This document shows, piece by piece, positions 1 to 5,649 of a stretch of DNA of 5,649 nucleotides. Within the stretch, counting starts at the first letter, position 1. The number at the start of each line of letters is the position of its first letter. The stretch spans positions 5,255 to 10,903 of the forward strand of contig DGKH01000013.1 in the NCBI GenBank assembly GCA_002386945.1, read 5' to 3'. The position numbers were made by a program, and so were the translations under genes. The notes under the pieces are model-generated. The model had not been told where the DNA came from. It made no database searches and worked only from the letters and a program-made list of their open reading frames with translations. Source of the stretch: Proteobacteria bacterium UBA4575 (GTDB lineage: Bacteria > Pseudomonadota > Gammaproteobacteria > UBA4575).

Positions 1-7
1 TTTTTAC

Positions 8-556
8 TCAAACAGAACGTAACATAATGAGCACGCAGTACAAAACAAAGATAACCGCCATTGCTGATAAGTCGATGACACCCGCTGGTGGGACATAACG
101 ACGTGCCAGCGATAACATAGGTTGTGTCAGGCTATCTAAGATCGATAGCATGGGATTGCTGTTGCTATATGAGTTTACGAACCAACTCATTACGGCGCGA
201 ATCATGACCGAGTAGAGCAAAATAGTAATTAATTTTTCAGCGACAGCGATTATGGCAATGGGGATGATCTGAACGATATGAAATTGCACTTCACGTATTG
301 TCAGAATCAGATAGAGGTGGAGTAAAGACAGCCCAAATATAAGTAACCAGGTGGCTGAGTCGATACGGCCAAGCGCAGGGATGATTCTACGTACAGGGTT
401 AACCATGGGGTCAGTGACTTTGACGACAAATTGCGCGACTGGGTTGTAAAAATCTGCTTTTACCCAAGCCAAGAGAATACGAATTATTAACAGCGCGATA
501 TAGATGCTTAATAAGCTATCGACGATGAAATAAGAAAGATTAGTAAGGGCTTGCAC
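8..556 (-). CDS. yggT: YggT family integral membrane protein
   Basis: A 182-residue, very hydrophobic protein of the inner membrane, close to the usual length of the two-repeat YggT proteins of gammaproteobacteria. The sequence shows two copies of the YggT unit about 95 residues apart. The first has R26, W31, P39, T48-D-P50, P54, R56-R57, P60, G63 and I65-D66. The second has R120, W125, P135, T144-Q-P146, R152-R153, P156-P157, G159 and I161-D162. Likely membrane segments are about 7-31, 68-88, 95-118 and 161-179. The molecular role is not firmly known; family members have been linked to osmotic or ion stress and, as YlmG homologues, to cell division and membrane organisation. The start is GTG at 556, chosen because an AGGAG ribosome site lies 8 bases upstream. 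It is the last visible gene of the yggS-proC-yggT set, 25 bp after proC. The family call is secure; the function is not. Confidence 0.93.
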   Translation of the reverse strand: MQALTNLSYFIVDSLLSIYIALLIIRILLAWVKADFYNPVAQFVVKVTDPMVNPVRRIIPALGRIDSATWLLIFGLSLLHLYLILTIREVQFHIVQIIPIAIIAVAEKLITILLYSVMIRAVMSWFVNSYSNSNPMLSILDSLTQPMLSLARRYVPPAGVIDLSAMAVIFVLYCVLIMLRSV

Positions 557-564
557 CAGCTAGG

Positions 565-569
565 CTCCT
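565..569 (-). promoter_or_regulatory. Ribosome binding site deciding the yggT GTG start
   Basis: The minus strand reads AGGAG here, 8 bases before the GTG at 554-556. It is the strongest Shine-Dalgarno match seen in the window. It supports the GTG, which gives an N-terminus (MQALTNLSYF) leading straight into the first membrane segment. Confidence 0.75.
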
Positions 570-581
570 GCTTTTTGGTGG

Positions 582-1409
582 TTATTCAAAAGATTGGCTA
601 ATTTCTTTACTGCGTTCGGCTGCGGCTTGCAGTGCTTGTGTAATGAGATCTTGTAAATCATTGGCGCTGAGACTGCGTAGCGCCGCTTCGGTGGTGCCTC
701 CCTTAGAGGTCACATTACTGCGTAATTGGGCAAAGCTTGCATCCGATGCGAGTGCTAATTTGGCCGCGCCATGGATCATTTCTAGTGTCAGTAAGGTGCT
801 TTGTTCGGCACTTAAGCCTAGGGCCTGGCCACTTTCCTGCAAGCACTCCATGAAATAGAACAGGTAAGCCGGTCCGCTGCCTGATAAGGCAGTCACCGCA
901 TCTAATTCAGACTCATCATTCAGCCAGAGTGTCTTGCCGACACTACGCAGTATGTTATCTGCCCTATCGCGATAGATGGCAGCAGTATTTTTATCGGTAT
1001 AGAGGCCACTCATGCCATAGCCAATCGCTGCTGGTGTGTTTGGCATAGAGCGCACAACAATCGCTGAAGTCCCTAGATTGTCTTGTAATGATTGGTAAGG
1101 AATACCGGCTGCTACCGATATAAATAGGCTTTTAGCTGTGTCCATTGAGGCGGCGATATCGCGGCACAGTTGCAGTGTGTCTTTTGGTTTGAGCGCAAGG
1201 ATGAAACTGGCGGGTGATGCCAAGGCCGCATTAAACGTCGACAGCGAACAGTCTGGGAAGTCTAGGGCCAAGCGATCGGCATCGGCAGTCTCACGATAGA
1301 CTAAGTGTATCTGCTCGGCTGGAACGTTATTATTTAACAGTCCACGCACTAGGCTGGCGCCCATATTACCTACGCCAATTACGACAATTTTTTCATATTC
1401 GTCTTGCAT
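582..1409 (-). CDS. proC: Pyrroline-5-carboxylate reductase (ProC)
   Basis: Cytoplasmic enzyme of the last step of proline synthesis: it reduces 1-pyrroline-5-carboxylate to L-proline with NAD(P)H. At 275 residues it has the normal length. The N-terminal Rossmann domain carries the nucleotide loop G12-V-G14-N-M-G17, followed by the K74-P75 turn and R120-S-M-P-N-T-P126. The C-terminal helical dimerisation and substrate domain carries A174-L-S-G-S-G-P-A181 and the family signature around V233-T-S-K-G-G-T-T240, where a lysine stands in the position often filled by proline. That position tolerates variation, so I expect an active enzyme. The ATG at 1409 has an AGGGG-like site 6 bases upstream. 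It lies 33 bp after yggS and 25 bp before yggT, all co-directional, so it is probably co-transcribed; the yggS-proC neighbourhood is widespread in bacteria. No obvious proline-related control element is visible. Confidence 0.97.
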   Translation of the reverse strand: MQDEYEKIVVIGVGNMGASLVRGLLNNNVPAEQIHLVYRETADADRLALDFPDCSLSTFNAALASPASFILALKPKDTLQLCRDIAASMDTAKSLFISVAAGIPYQSLQDNLGTSAIVVRSMPNTPAAIGYGMSGLYTDKNTAAIYRDRADNILRSVGKTLWLNDESELDAVTALSGSGPAYLFYFMECLQESGQALGLSAEQSTLLTLEMIHGAAKLALASDASFAQLRSNVTSKGGTTEAALRSLSANDLQDLITQALQAAAERSKEISQSFE

Positions 1410-1442
1410 CTAATGCCCCTACAGTGGTCTCTTATACTGTCT

Positions 1443-2144
1443 TTATTTCTTAATTACTTCACGGCGGCCAAAGATGGCGGTGCCGATTCTCACGATGCTA
1501 GAGCCAGAGGCTATAGCGGCTTCAAAATCATTACTCATACCCATCGATAGGGTATCCAGAGAGATGCCTGCAGATAACAATTGCTGTTGCAGGTCTTTTA
1601 TTCTACTAAAGCTGGCGCACTGTTGCTGAAAGTCTGTGCCTGGACTGGGAATCGCCATTAGCCCACGTAAGCGTAAACCCGGTAGTGTACTAATATGCTG
1701 TGCCAGTGCGGATACATCGTCGACGGCTACGCCTGATTTGGTCTCTTCATTATCGATGTTGATTTGAATGCAGACATTCAGAGGAGCTAAATCTGTAGGC
1801 CGTTGGGTACTGAGTCGATCAGCGATAATTTCACGTTCTATGCTATGCACCCAATCAAAATGCTCAGCGATTACACGCGTTTTATTTTTTTGTATTGGAC
1901 CTATAAAGTGCCAAGTCAGCCCTAGATCGGCAAGTGCAACTACCTTATCTACACCTTCCTGCACATAATTTTCACCAAAGTCACGCTGGCCAAAGCTAGC
2001 CGCCAGTCGCACCTCTTCGATACTACGGGTCTTGCTGACAGCCATTAAGGTCACACTGCCTTTTGCTCGTGCGTGCTTCTGACAGAGCTGGTCAATCTGC
2101 TGCTGTAGAGATTGTACGGGGTGTTGTTCAGTTTGGCTGGGCAT
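1443..2144 (-). CDS. yggS: YggS/PROSC family PLP-binding homeostasis protein
   Basis: Cytoplasmic pyridoxal-5'-phosphate (PLP) binding protein that helps keep vitamin B6 and amino/keto acid pools balanced; no enzyme activity is established for the family. At 233 residues it has the normal length for this single-domain alanine-racemase-like TIM barrel. The PLP-binding lysine is K38 in L33-M-A-V-S-K-T39. Further family marks are F56-G-E-N-Y-V-Q-E63, the signature W78-H-F-I-G-P-I-Q-K-N-K88, and the phosphate-binding C-terminal part L199-S-M-G-M-S-N-D206 and R219-I-G-T222. The ATG at 2144 is the only sensible start before K38, although no good Shine-Dalgarno sequence precedes it, so initiation may be modest. 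It is first in the run with proC and yggT and divergent from the PilT-type ATPase gene. A likely promoter lies at 2192-2220. Confidence 0.95.
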   Translation of the reverse strand: MPSQTEQHPVQSLQQQIDQLCQKHARAKGSVTLMAVSKTRSIEEVRLAASFGQRDFGENYVQEGVDKVVALADLGLTWHFIGPIQKNKTRVIAEHFDWVHSIEREIIADRLSTQRPTDLAPLNVCIQINIDNEETKSGVAVDDVSALAQHISTLPGLRLRGLMAIPSPGTDFQQQCASFSRIKDLQQQLLSAGISLDTLSMGMSNDFEAAIASGSSIVRIGTAIFGRREVIKK

Positions 2145-2161
2145 AGGAATGTTCGTTTAGT

Positions 2162-2175
2162 CGCACGGTCGTGCG
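2162..2175. repeat. Short inverted repeat in the predicted yggS leader
   Basis: CGCACG and CGTGCG are perfect 6-base inverted arms around a 2-base centre. As RNA this would fold as a 5-bp GC-rich stem with a 4-base loop, ending 17 bases before the yggS ATG. If the promoter at 2192-2220 is right, the repeat lies in the 5' leader. It could affect translation, which would be in keeping with the missing Shine-Dalgarno sequence, or be a protein site. No U-run follows on either strand, so it is not a rho-independent terminator. Confidence 0.5.
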
Positions 2176-2183
2176 TGGTCACT

Positions 2184-2204
2184 GTCTAGCTAGTATCGCT
2201 AGAC
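2184..2204. repeat. Inverted repeat enclosing the putative yggS -10 box
   Basis: GTCTAGC (2184-2190) and GCTAGAC (2198-2204) are perfect 7-base inverted arms around a 7-base centre. The centre contains the predicted -10 hexamer GATACT of the minus-strand promoter. The symmetry, the 14-base arm-to-arm centre spacing and the position suggest an operator for a dimeric regulator, but no known binding motif is recognised. No U-run follows on either strand, so a terminator is unlikely. Confidence 0.5.
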
Positions 2205-2220
2205 TTTCAGTTATAGGCAA
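2192..2220 (-). promoter_or_regulatory. Putative sigma70-type promoter for yggS-proC-yggT
   Basis: On the minus strand, TTGCCT (2215-2220; 4 of 6 matches to the -35 consensus) and GATACT (2192-2197; 4 of 6 matches to the -10 consensus) are separated by exactly 17 bases. Transcription would begin near 2185 and give a leader of about 40 bases before the yggS ATG. An alternative -10, TATAAC at 2210-2215, is a better hexamer but has no -35 partner at a proper distance. No equally good promoter was found for the plus-strand gene at 2304. Confidence 0.4.
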
Positions 2221-2290
2221 TTCATTACTGATCGCTGCCTTATGGTGGTACCAATTATTGTAACCCTAATTCTTCAAAGATGAACGATTT

Positions 2291-2295
2291 GAGAG
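2291..2295 (+). promoter_or_regulatory. Ribosome binding site of the PilT-type ATPase gene
   Basis: GAGAG ends 8 bases before the ATG at 2304. An in-frame TAA at 2298-2300 lies between this site and the ATG, so the coding region cannot begin further upstream. Together these fix the start. Confidence 0.55.
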
Positions 2296-2303
2296 TCTAA
2301 ATC

Positions 2304-3287
2304 ATGTTGCAAAACTATCTAGGTCTAGCCCGTGCACAGGGTGCTTCTGATCTTCATCTCAGTGCGGGCGCCGCGCCGCGCATACGTTGTGATGGCAAAT
2401 TAAAGAGGCTAGAGCAGGAGACGACGGTTGTTACATCGGAGCTCTTATTAGAGGTTTTAGATGAGACTCAGCGAGCCTGCTTAGATCGAGATAAACATTA
2501 TGATTTTTCCTTACAGCTGAGTGCTAGTGAGCGTTATCGCGCCCATTATTTTTTTCAGCAATCTGGCTTGAGTGCAGTCTTTCGTGTGATCCCAGAGAAT
2601 ATTCCAACGCTAGATGAACTCTCTGCCAGCAAAGGATTACGCTTAGCAGCAGAGGTCGATGCAGGATTGGTGTTACTGACGGGTGCCACTGGTAGTGGTA
2701 AGTCGACTACTCTAGCGTCTATCTTGGAGCATAAAAATCAGCGCCAACAGAGTCATATCATGACGTTGGAAGATCCTATTGAATTTAGCTTTGAATCAAA
2801 GCAAAGCATCATTAGCCAACGTCAATATAGACAGCACTATGATGATTTCAATCTGGCACTACGTGGTGCCTTACGTGCGGATCCTGACATTATCATGCTG
2901 GGGGAATTACGTGATCTAGAGACCATTCGTCTAGCATTAACGGCGGCTGAAACCGGCCATCTGGTGCTAGCCAGTTTGCATACCCGTAATGCCAGTCATT
3001 GTATTAGTCGTATTGTTGATGTCTTTCCTGCGACTGAAAAGGAATTGGTGCGCATGGCATTAGCCGATTCATTGCGTGCAGTGATTGCACAACAATTAGT
3101 ACCGGCACGTGCGGGTGGGCGTATCGCATTATTTGAGAGCCTGTTGGTCAATCCAGCGGTAGCCAATTTGATTCGTGAAAATCAGATTGTGCAATTGCTG
3201 TCATGCATACAGACCGGGGCACAACAGGGGATGCAAAGTTTTCAGCAGGCACGAGAAGCGTTACTTGCAAAGGGCTTGCTCGATTAG
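2304..3287 (+). CDS. pilT: PilT/YggR-family type IV pilus ATPase
   Basis: Cytoplasmic ring-forming ATPase of the PilT branch of the type II/IV secretion superfamily; PilT proteins power retraction of type IV pili. The N-terminal PAS-like domain (about 1-100) contains S15-D-L-H-L and R28-C-D-G31. The C-terminal RecA-like domain has Walker A G127-A-T-G-S-G-K-S-T135, the Asp box H151-I-M-T-L-E-D-P158, Walker B D193-P-D-I-I-M-L-G-E201, the His box T217-G-H-L-V-L-A-S-L-H-T227, and the PilT C-terminal motif N288-L-I-R-E292 followed by Q303-T-G and G309-M. All motifs look intact. At 327 residues it is shorter than typical PilT (about 344) and matches E. coli YggR in length and in stretches such as GELRD and LALTAAETGHLVLA, as I recall that protein, so it may be the YggR subtype rather than the main retraction motor. 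It is divergent from yggS, the known pilT/yggR-yggS arrangement. No pilU or pilus structural gene accompanies it. Confidence 0.9.
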   Translation: MLQNYLGLARAQGASDLHLSAGAAPRIRCDGKLKRLEQETTVVTSELLLEVLDETQRACLDRDKHYDFSLQLSASERYRAHYFFQQSGLSAVFRVIPENIPTLDELSASKGLRLAAEVDAGLVLLTGATGSGKSTTLASILEHKNQRQQSHIMTLEDPIEFSFESKQSIISQRQYRQHYDDFNLALRGALRADPDIIMLGELRDLETIRLALTAAETGHLVLASLHTRNASHCISRIVDVFPATEKELVRMALADSLRAVIAQQLVPARAGGRIALFESLLVNPAVANLIRENQIVQLLSCIQTGAQQGMQSFQQAREALLAKGLLD

Positions 3288-3314
3288 ATTTAGAGGCGTT
3301 AGCCGAGTGGTAGA

Positions 3315-4187
3315 TTAGGCCTGTGGGTAGACGAGTTTGGCATCAAAGATAGGGCCATCAACACAGACTCTGCGCATCGACTGCTGTCCATCTTCTGTAA
3401 TCAACACATTACAACCAGCACAGCCACCGACAGCACAGGCCATGTGTTCTTCTAAGGACAGCTGACACTTCAATTGATGGCGCTGGCAAAATTCAGCGAC
3501 GGCTTGCAACATCGGTGTAGGGCCACAGGCAAACACTTCAATTTTATGCTGCTCATTGCTATCGATGCCTGCTAGCCACTGTTCGGCAAGTTCATGCACA
3601 TAGCCATCAAAACAACCGGCATAGCCTTGCTTGCTGCTGAGGCGTGAGGGGACGTTAATATCTTCTAATAGGCTCATGGCGGTATCGATACCATCAGGCA
3701 TGCCGGCAAGTGATTGCTGAGAGCTTTTTAGATCAAATGGGAAAGGGATCTCAGAACCCATCACAACCATGGCTGTTTTATTCTGTGATTTCTTTAATTC
3801 TTCTGCAAAGAACACGATCGGTGGGATACCCACGCCACCCCCTATCAATAATGGTATGGTCTCTTCTGTACTGAGCTCGAAGCCATTACCGATAGGTCCC
3901 ATGGTTTGTAAGCGATCACCCACACGTGCCTTTGCTAGGGCCGCACTGCCAGTACCCACCACCTTGAATAGTATCTCGATCCAGCCTGCGTCGGCATTGG
4001 CACGCATGACTGAGAAAGGGCGTTTCAAGGCGTAGGGGGTTTGATCACACTGCAGGTGAATGAAGTTACCTGGGGCGACGCTAGTAGCGCATTCAGGCGC
4101 TTCCAGGCGAATCACATATTGTTCGGCAGCTAAGCTCTCTAGATTAAGGACTAGCGCCTGTTCAACAAAAATACTGGGTTGATTCAT
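3315..4187 (-). CDS. PyrK-like dihydroorotate dehydrogenase electron-transfer subunit
   Basis: Ferredoxin-reductase-type protein predicted to pass electrons between a partner flavoprotein and NAD through FAD and a [2Fe-2S] cluster, as PyrK does in class 1B dihydroorotate dehydrogenase. The FAD barrel (about 5-103) has R56-P-F-S-V60 and G97-P-I-G-N-G-F103. The nucleotide domain has L113-L-I-G-G-G-V-G120 and C221-G-P-T-P-M-L227. The cluster cysteines C251, C256, C259 and C275 (CX4CX2CX15C) follow S244-L-E-E-H, as in PyrK. At 290 residues it is longer than Firmicute PyrK (about 256); residues about 145-190 look extended and rewritten. Its ATG overlaps the pyrC' stop (TAATG), which suggests translational coupling. 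Most gammaproteobacteria use a quinone-linked class 2 PyrD that needs no PyrK, and no class 1B pyrD is in the window, so the partner is unknown and the pyrK symbol is withheld. It converges on the ATPase gene with a 27-bp gap. Confidence 0.88.
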   Translation of the reverse strand: MNQPSIFVEQALVLNLESLAAEQYVIRLEAPECATSVAPGNFIHLQCDQTPYALKRPFSVMRANADAGWIEILFKVVGTGSAALAKARVGDRLQTMGPIGNGFELSTEETIPLLIGGGVGIPPIVFFAEELKKSQNKTAMVVMGSEIPFPFDLKSSQQSLAGMPDGIDTAMSLLEDINVPSRLSSKQGYAGCFDGYVHELAEQWLAGIDSNEQHKIEVFACGPTPMLQAVAEFCQRHQLKCQLSLEEHMACAVGGCAGCNVLITEDGQQSMRRVCVDGPIFDAKLVYPQA

Positions 4188-4189
4188 TA
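4185..4189 (-). promoter_or_regulatory. TAATG stop-start overlap coupling pyrC' to the PyrK-like gene
   Basis: The pyrC' stop TAA (4187-4189) and the next ATG (4185-4187) share one base. Only a weak AGAG-type ribosome site lies upstream of the ATG, so re-initiation by ribosomes finishing pyrC' is the likely mode of translation. This ties the amount of the two proteins together. Confidence 0.7.
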
Positions 4190-5464
4190 TGACTCTGAAT
4201 AAGCGAGCTTGCCGGATACAAAGGTGTGTTTCACCTTGCCCTTAAAGCGTTGTCCTAAGAAAGGTGAGTGTTTGCCGCCACTATGCATATCGCTAGCCTG
4301 TAAGGTCCATTCTTGTTTTGGATCAAACAAGCAAAGGTCAGCCGTGGCCCCTGGTGTCAGTGAGCCGGCGTCGATATTTAACATCTGTGCCGGCTTATAG
4401 GTCACTAAGGCAATGGCCTGCTGCAGGCTGAGAAGATCTTCTTCTACTAAGCGTAAGACCAGTGGTAGCAAAGTCTCTAGCGCCGAGGCACCAATTTTAG
4501 TTGATGCAAAGGGGGCGAGTTTTGCGTCTGCATCATGTGGTTGATGATCGGAACAAATAGCGTTGAATATTGGATTGCTAATCGCCTGACGCAGACCAGC
4601 TAAGTCATCGGCACTACGCAGGGGCGGTAGCAGATGAAAATTAGGATCAAAGGCGGGGATGTCATCATCACATAAGAAGAGCTGGTGGGCCGCGACATCG
4701 GCGCTGATATTAAGCCCTTCACTGTGTGCTAATTCAAGCATGTGAACGGCGCGCTGTGTCGATAGGCGTGCGAAGTGTACCCGTGCACCGGTGTGTTCGA
4801 TTAAAGCGAGGCAGACGCCAACTGCTGCAGTTTCTCCTGCGTTTGGAATGCCGATCAAGCCCATGCGGGTTGCGGCTAGACCTTCGTTGATACAGCCATT
4901 TGCTTGTAGTGCTGGATCCATTGCTTGGTAATGCAATGTTAGGCCTTGGCCGGAGGCGTATTCCATCGCCCGGCGTAAGACTAAATTATTGGCTAGAGGG
5001 TGCATCACATTACTGACGCCAACACAGCCTGCTTGTTTCAGTGCGGCCATCTCACTCAACATATCGCCCTTTAAGCCAGTCGTTAGGGCGGCAATAACAT
5101 AAACATGACAGTGGCTGCTGCTGTGGCAGTGCTGCTGCACATATTCTAGTTGTGCTGCTGAGTCGATCACTGGATTACTATCTGGCATGCAGACTAGCGA
5201 GGTGATGCCAGCGCTGACAGCGGCATGGGTCTCAGAGCTGATTGATTTCTGTTGGGTTTGGCCTGAATTGCCTAAGCGAGCCGCAATATCGACCAGACCT
5301 GGGATGCAATAGAGCCCGCTAGCATCAATTGATTGATCGGCTTGCCAACCTGCCGGTGGTTCACCAATAGAGAGAATCTTAGCGTCGGCCATGTAGATTG
5401 TATCGACACGATCGATGTCATTGAGCGGGTCGCAGATGTGGCTATTTAAGATTTCTATTTTCAT
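4187..5464 (-). CDS. pyrC': Non-catalytic dihydroorotase homologue (PyrC'/PyrX)
   Basis: A 425-residue protein with the full type I dihydroorotase/amidohydrolase architecture: N-terminal beta part, TIM barrel from P55-G-L-V-D59, and C-terminal beta part with G372-A-T-A-D-L377. The usual metal site is broken. The HxH after V-D is A61-x-R63, the substrate arginine region is G65-N-S, the bridging aspartate region reads S151-N-V153, and the strand-6 histidine is R233. H178 and D306 (S305-D-H-Q-P-H310) remain. In Pseudomonas such inactive pyrC' products are required for assembly of the PyrB dodecamer, and the length and S-D-H-Q-P-H region resemble them, so a structural role with PyrB is the best reading; the active dihydroorotase should be encoded elsewhere. 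The ATG at 5464 follows the pyrB stop by 3 bases with a GGCGGGG site 9 bases upstream inside pyrB, so expression is operonic. A His/Cys cluster lies at residues 112-120. Confidence 0.92.
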   Translation of the reverse strand: MKIEILNSHICDPLNDIDRVDTIYMADAKILSIGEPPAGWQADQSIDASGLYCIPGLVDIAARLGNSGQTQQKSISSETHAAVSAGITSLVCMPDSNPVIDSAAQLEYVQQHCHSSSHCHVYVIAALTTGLKGDMLSEMAALKQAGCVGVSNVMHPLANNLVLRRAMEYASGQGLTLHYQAMDPALQANGCINEGLAATRMGLIGIPNAGETAAVGVCLALIEHTGARVHFARLSTQRAVHMLELAHSEGLNISADVAAHQLFLCDDDIPAFDPNFHLLPPLRSADDLAGLRQAISNPIFNAICSDHQPHDADAKLAPFASTKIGASALETLLPLVLRLVEEDLLSLQQAIALVTYKPAQMLNIDAGSLTPGATADLCLFDPKQEWTLQASDMHSGGKHSPFLGQRFKGKVKHTFVSGKLAYSES

Positions 5465-5467
5465 GAA

Positions 5468-5649
5468 TTATTGCCCCGCCAACATCGACATCACCGCCAT
5501 ACGCACGGCGATTCCGTAAGACACTTGTTGCAGGATCACCGACTGTTCACCGTCGGCGACAGATGAACTAATCTCGACACCACGATTGATCGGGCCAGGG
5601 TGCATGACGATGGCGTCTTTAGCTGCCAGCGCAACACGCTCTGAGGTCA
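5468..5649 (-). CDS. pyrB: Aspartate carbamoyltransferase catalytic chain, C-terminal part (partial)
   Basis: Only the last 59 codons and stop of this gene are inside the window; its 5' part runs beyond position 5649. Aspartate transcarbamoylase joins carbamoyl phosphate and L-aspartate to give N-carbamoyl-L-aspartate, the committed step of UMP synthesis, in the cytoplasm. The visible translation contains [11 protein letters not shown], the conserved C-terminal active-site loop of PyrB, then S-V-A-D-G, V-I-L-Q-Q-V and G-I-A-V-R-M-A-V-M, and ends L-A-G-Q. No frameshift or odd residue is seen. Three bases separate its TAA from the pyrC' ATG, so the genes are co-transcribed and probably translationally linked. 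In Pseudomonas-type organisms PyrB lacks the PyrI regulatory chain and assembles with PyrC', which fits this neighbour. The promoter and any PyrR or leader control would lie outside the window. Confidence 0.95.
   Translation of the reverse strand, partial: TSERVALAAKDAIVMHPGPINRGVEISSSVADGEQSVILQQVSYGIAVRMAVMSMLAGQ

Noticed and set aside
700..712. Lysine in the ProC signature (TSKGGTT in place of TSPGGTT) as a possible sign of an altered enzyme.
   Set aside because: The position is variable in the family signature and all other active-site motifs are intact.
643..858. Open frame of 71 codons on the plus strand within proC.
   Set aside because: It lies wholly antisense to a well-conserved gene and its translation has no recognisable features.
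1421..1440. Inverted repeat ACAGT/ACTGT in the yggS-proC gap, with TATAAG as a possible -10 for a separate proC promoter.
   Set aside because: The arms are 5 bases with a 10-base loop, and no -35 match lies at the right distance; likely chance.
1768..1968. Open frame of 66 codons on the plus strand within yggS.
   Set aside because: Antisense to conserved yggS codons; no ribosome site or recognisable domain.
2246..2253. Palindrome TGGTACCA upstream of the ATPase gene, and TATGGT or TATTGT as -10 candidates for it.
   Set aside because: An 8-base palindrome is common by chance, and neither hexamer has a -35 partner at 16-18 bases.
3288..3314. Possible bidirectional terminator between the convergent ATPase and PyrK-like genes (GGC-GTTA-GCC at 3295-3304).
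   Set aside because: The stem is only 3 bp and no T-run follows on either strand; too weak to call.
3769..4035. Open frame of 88 codons on the plus strand within the PyrK-like gene.
   Set aside because: Antisense to the FAD and NAD motifs, whose conservation explains the open frame; no domain seen.
4209..4400. Open frame of 63 codons on the plus strand within pyrC'.
   Set aside because: Antisense shadow of the conserved C-terminal part of pyrC'; nothing supports translation.

Overview
The window looks like ordinary chromosome from a gammaproteobacterium. The support for this is gene content and order: yggT, proC and yggS run on the minus strand and divergently face a PilT/YggR-type ATPase. 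Beside them is a pyrB-pyrC' pair whose dihydroorotase-like member has lost its metal ligands, an arrangement known from Pseudomonas and relatives. Base composition looks near 50% GC by eye and even across the window. I see no insertion sequence, phage gene, tRNA, rRNA or CRISPR array, and coding density is very high. I cannot name the genus; a marine relative of the Cellvibrionales/Pseudomonadales would fit, but that is inference.

Left block, minus strand (8-2144). yggS (PLP-homeostasis protein), proC (pyrroline-5-carboxylate reductase) and yggT (integral membrane protein with two repeats) are separated by only 33 and 25 bp and are probably one operon read leftwards. The 159-bp divergent gap at 2145-2303 holds a plausible sigma70-type promoter for it. 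The -10 box lies in the loop of a perfect 7-bp inverted repeat, and a second short inverted repeat falls in the predicted leader.

Middle, plus strand (2304-3287). A single hexameric-type secretion ATPase of the PilT family, close in length and motifs to E. coli YggR, has all nucleotide-handling motifs intact. No pilU or other pilus gene accompanies it in the window. It converges on the right block with a 27-bp gap and no convincing terminator.

Right block, minus strand (3315-5649). This is a pyrimidine operon: the 3' end of pyrB (aspartate transcarbamoylase, cut by the window edge), pyrC' (an apparently non-catalytic dihydroorotase homologue that probably scaffolds PyrB) and a PyrK-like FAD/NAD/[2Fe-2S] electron-transfer protein. 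The genes are 3 bp apart and then overlap by 1 base (TAATG). The operon therefore carries proteins linked to steps 2, 3 and 4 of UMP synthesis, but the step-3 homologue looks dead and no catalytic dihydroorotate dehydrogenase is in view.

I found no wholly new system. The points most worth a second look are the intact, rewritten PyrK-like protein locked to pyrBC', the dead dihydroorotase with its mirror-symmetric His/Cys cluster, and the inverted repeat centred on the yggS promoter.
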